A DNA stretch of 64,000 bases from Bradysia coprophila. Taxonomy: Eukaryota; Arthropoda; Insecta; Diptera; Sciaridae. Position numbers and translations under genes: made by a program. The stretch covers positions 434,001 through 498,000 of the forward strand of contig NW_023503313.1 of assembly GCF_014529535.1 (NCBI RefSeq), given 5' to 3'. The notes beneath the pieces are model-generated. The model was not told the DNA's origin and ran no database searches. It was given only the letters and a program-made list of their open reading frames with translations. Positions within the stretch are counted from its first letter, which is position 1, and every line of letters begins with the position of its first letter. Shown piece after piece: positions 60,001 to 64,000 of the stretch.

Positions 60001-63000
60001 CTATGAGCCCCAGATTTAATTAGACATCATTATGTATAAAGAAATATTTAGAAGATGAGAAGGAATAGATTCAGTAAGTAATAATGATACGCTTTGCGTC
60101 TGTAAGAATTCCAATATTTTGTCATTGCGTTGGCACTTATCTATTTCATTAGAAAAAAGACATTAACTAATGAATGAGCCTATTACTATGGCAAAGTGCA
60201 ATTTTAATTTCTGAATAAATTATTAGCTAAAAAAATTCTTAATTGTTTTAAATAAGAAAACAATATTTAAACCACCATCATCACATCAATTAACATATCT
60301 TACACAGTGATAGTTACATTTTGTGCTTTGACTTGTTGTATTCTATTCTGTAGTTAGCTAAATAAATTGATTTGACCGTGACTTCTAGACAAGGAAAATA
60401 AAGAAATACTTGAGCGTACGTAATGTTCTTACGACTTTTTTCCCTATTATTTGATTTAAATTTGTGTGTACGATGCTAATGCGAATGCAACACGCTTTAA
60501 GTGATTATACCTCTGATGAGGTATAAATTGATTTATGTTATTCAAACTTTGCATCATTAACCAAATTTAATAGCTCACTTTTTTCCTATTTATATTCATA
60601 TTCCATCTCTTTTGCAAATTAAAATTCATTTTTATGCTATGGTTTGTCAAGACTAAGCACATTATCAACGAATATTATAATAATCGTAACAATTGCATTA
60701 CGTCCTCGACGTTGTCATTGGGATTCGTAATGTCGCATTTCTATTACAGTGTATTAAGTAATTGGTTTTGTATTATAAGAACTTTGGGCCAATTTAATCC
60801 AATTATACGATGTAAACGCGTATATAATTGAGATTTACATAAAAAAGCATTATAATTATAGGCCTTTCTTAAGATTTTCCTTCATTCTAAACCAATCGAC
60901 TTAGGATGCGTTTTAGAAAACTAAAGCCCTTCGAAGAGGGTAGACATAATGTAAAGTTTGACATATTTGGCAACATTTTGTTGGCTGAGATATCCTCACC
61001 ACAAATATTCAATTGCTGTGGCTATTGTGGATTAGTCATAAATCATATCCTAGGATCCTAAAGAGAAAACAAACGATAATCCTAACACGAAAATCCGATC
61101 CGTTTCCTTCTGATAGTGCAGGCATACACGTCGAAATATTTAATTTGGTTTATTGTGTGAACATACATATTGCTGTTGTGACATGATTGTTAGCGCATCA
61201 CCATAGGTATGGTGTTATTAGAAAGACAAGAAAACTGTTTCAAAATTACATTCAGTATGAAATCTACTACTTCTTATGTTTAAAACATCTCCCAGTGTTC
61301 GATGCTAAATCTTTTACTTCATTTGATTTAACGGTCATTTTATTACAACAATACCACATTAACCGAACCGTACGCCAGTTTTTTGGGATTACTGTTGACA
61401 ACAGATGATTGGCTGTTTCTGAATTTTGTTTATTTCTGTTCAAAGACAATATTTCGGACCAGTCTCTAACATGTAACCATCTAATTAAATGTAAAAAGCA
61501 ATGCTCGATATGTACAATCTCTTCATATTAAATTTAACCAAATAACCGAGCACCTTGTTGATCAAACTAGTCACCTGTTAACCGGCAACGAAACATTAGT
61601 CCTATTAGAGCTCTTCCTTCATTCCAGTTGATGTTACTGTTACTTTACAACTATGAAATCAAAGATTTTGTCTCAAACGATACTTTCAAAATAAAAAAGG
61701 CGAGATTTCGCCTACCGTTCGTATGTTCATAAAGTGTCTATATTGTTATCACACAACACCCTTTGTCGCAGTCAGTTTTCCAATCAATAAAATCTAGCAG
61801 GACAAAGCGAAACCTCAAGACCTTTTTAGCGTGCTGTATTGTAATGTCCCAAAGCATTAACGAAACATAAAAAAAATTCTTGTGATAGAGAGCTCCATCG
61901 ACATTTCACTGTAACTCAATATATTGACATAAAACTTTGCCAGACATTAATAGTCACAAACAAACCACAAAATTATAAAGATGTGCTAAATTCATCAGTT
62001 TTGCACTTTGGTGTGTTGCACAAGAAAATGTGCAATTGAAATTAATAGACACCACCTCACAATAATGCATCGGAAAAGGTCGAGTCGGTGTATGACTCTT
62101 GTGTGGCCCCGTCGAAGCTCTTCGCTTAAGCACACTATAGCTCCCCAGCAAAACTGTGTGTAAAAATGCATTGAACGGTGATAATCTATGTCAATACATT
62201 TTTATATATGGCATGTTCTTTTGTTACATTTTCGTGCATGGTGTTTTTTCAATACAAAACAAAGATATTGCAAACATTGGAAATGATTTGAAAACTGTTT
62301 CTTAATGATAAATGAGGATGAATCTTCATATTAAGACAAAAAAATCTAAATTTTTATGCAAAATCTGCCAAGTACAACAAAATCAATCGTCGTTCCGAAC
62401 GTTTCTAAAGTGAGAAAAATTGTATGCAGTCATCGACGGCAAAGGTGTTTTCTTATAGTTTCATAATTAAATTTGAACCATTACTTAATTTAAAAATAAG
62501 AAGAAGGGCAAAACTTCATTTTAATCACAGATTAAGTTAAGTTTGATTGAAAAATTAATATAAAATAATTAAAAATATCACCGTTCCGAACGTTTCCTTA
62601 GTAAAAAAATCCAAAACATCATACCGATAGGCAAACATTTTTCGAACAAACCGCTACTAAAGTGCATTAAATTGGTATACAAATAGCGCTTTGCGCGCTA
62701 TTTTACATTGAAAACAAAAGATTAATGACGCCAAATACCGGTAGCAACCAAAAATCCGCTACAAATTTCTGTAAAATACCGGTAAATGTATATTTTTAAC
62801 ACTAGTACGACAGTCCCTGTGTGTTAGTACAAATTGTGAATTCTCACTGAGCGTGGAAACTGCCATATATTATGAATATTGGTTAAAGTGCATGGTGCAA
62901 TGTGCATTGTGCATATCTATCGATTTGATTACGATTAGCTCATAGCTCATAGAAAATATTCTAAAAATTGTTTTGAAAAACAGGTATGTTATAAACATAC

Positions 63001-64000
63001 ATATCAACATGTTGCATCAATAATTATTCCATGGTATGCAATCGCAATCGCTTTTTATCAGCCATAACACTTTTAACTTATATACGAATTCATACGAGCA
63101 TTTATTGTCATAATACGTAACTGATTACATCATGAGTGAAAGTTAAAAAATACCAACAGTTTTGTATGAAATGATTTTTATAGATTTTTAACCATCTCAA
63201 ATTAATAAGAAATGAGACGTTTGACAATGTGACAATGATATTGTTTCGTCTTATGTTTCTTCTTCTGGTTTTTCTGTTTTACTCGTCGTCTTCTTTGCCA
63301 CCCATCTCGACTAGGATGTTTGTATGGAATATTCTTCATCATTGATTGAGTAATCGCTTGGCGTCTTTTTTGTGTGTTTTGTTTATTCATATAGCGATGT
63401 ATCACATTTGAATAAAGACTTATTTATTCCAATTTCGTGGTGGGGGTAGGCTTGCGATTGCAATTATTGCACATTTATTTTGTGTCAGAAAAACCACAAA
63501 AATATTGTTTACGACAATAATACCACTCTTGTGTTTACATCTATATCCAACAGATATACATATATGACGGAGTGGTGGTACGTGTAGGTGCGATCTTACG
63601 ATATTAGCAGATCACGTATTATATGTTTGAAAGTAGGTCATACCATGGATGTGCCAGTGGACATTTACCGTGATTTACTAAATTTTAATGTAGTATAACC
63701 GAGGTATTAAGCGCCAACGAAAAATATGATCGATTAGCACCAATGAAAATTGACACACAATTGGGTCACTGTGAATGGTGCATTTGGTGTGTTGCACTTC
63801 CTCTACTCAACATCATCGCAGTGTATATATATATACCGATAATAACATTGTGCGATTGCAGATTTGTTTTTCTGTTTGCATTGAATTTAACACGATTTAG
63901 TTGGATTTAAAAAAAAAGTGACACGACAATCATATCGGACAAACTAACATGTAAATTGGGACATCATAAAAATGTTTCGTCATTTACACATGTTTTGTAA
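54001..64000. other. AT-rich gene desert, part 2
   Basis: No recognised gene. Frames at 54295-54576 and 54932-55132 were read and not recognised. The stretch holds the recurring AACAGATGATTA motif (about 54859-54893 inverted, 61378-61409, a partial at 59926-59944), direct CGTTCCGAACGTTTC copies at about 62391 and 62582, and TA microsatellites (for example 63823-63836). Confidence 0.4.
57192..57235. other. perfect 17 bp stem hairpin with 10 nt loop
   Basis: AATTTAGTAAAAGATTT pairs exactly with AAATCTTTTACTAAATT across the loop CGCTTCAATT. The stem is AT-rich. Function unknown; it may be a relic of a palindromic element. Confidence 0.5.

Noticed and set aside
1-64000. tRNA, rRNA, CRISPR or bacterial operon features
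   Set aside because: No A/B-box tRNA pattern, rRNA-like block, regularly spaced repeat array or Shine-Dalgarno-led gene cluster was seen; genes are spliced and eukaryotic.

Overview
This is eukaryotic nuclear DNA from an arthropod, most likely an insect and plausibly a dipteran. It is AT-rich, introns are mostly 55-120 bp with GT..AG ends, TATA and initiator motifs are of insect type, and the gene set fits an insect: paired myrosinase-like GH1 glycosidases, an ABCH-type transporter, a luciferase-like acyl-CoA synthetase and a long HEAT-repeat huntingtin without polyglutamine. The species cannot be named from the sequence alone. Exon models were built by hand from splice signals, and reading phase was checked across every junction.

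Layout. 1-2.8 kb: repeat-rich (foldback, a 516 bp TIR element, the 3' tail of a LINE). 2.8-4.8 kb (+): ANL-family acyl-CoA synthetase. 4.86-7.0 kb (-) and 8.74-10.7 kb (+): two divergent GH1 beta-glucosidase/myrosinase-like genes, one with a membrane anchor and one with a signal peptide. 10.86-14.1 kb (-): mitochondrial GatA, whose last exon sits behind a 1.5 kb intron. 14.1-15.9 kb: a spacer with three small TIR elements. 15.94-27.81 kb (+): complete huntingtin gene, 26 exons and 2818 codons, with a single-exon GNAT acetyltransferase nested antisense in intron 18. 28.2-30.7 kb: a hAT-type non-autonomous transposon, a 248 bp element with perfect 40 bp inverted ends and a third copy of the window's MITE family. 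30.97-31.39 kb (-): one-domain TIMP-like secreted protein. 32.4-33.9 kb (-): broken R2-type non-LTR retrotransposon. 37.4-41.1 kb (-): ABCH-like transporter, complete except for its initiator exon. 41-64 kb: AT-rich DNA with no recognisable gene.

The genes do not form a pathway. GatA serves mitochondrial Gln-tRNA formation, huntingtin is a scaffold, the GH1 enzymes, acyl-CoA synthetase and ABCH protein fit metabolic, detoxification or barrier roles, and the TIMP-like protein fits metalloprotease control. Two neighbouring pairs are convergent with close 3' ends (acyl-CoA synthetase/GH1 and GH1/GatA). No clearly new biological system was found. The main points of interest are the polyQ-less huntingtin with its nested gene, a transporter intron that is stop-free and divisible by three, the minimal TIMP, and several well-bounded non-autonomous transposons and hairpins.
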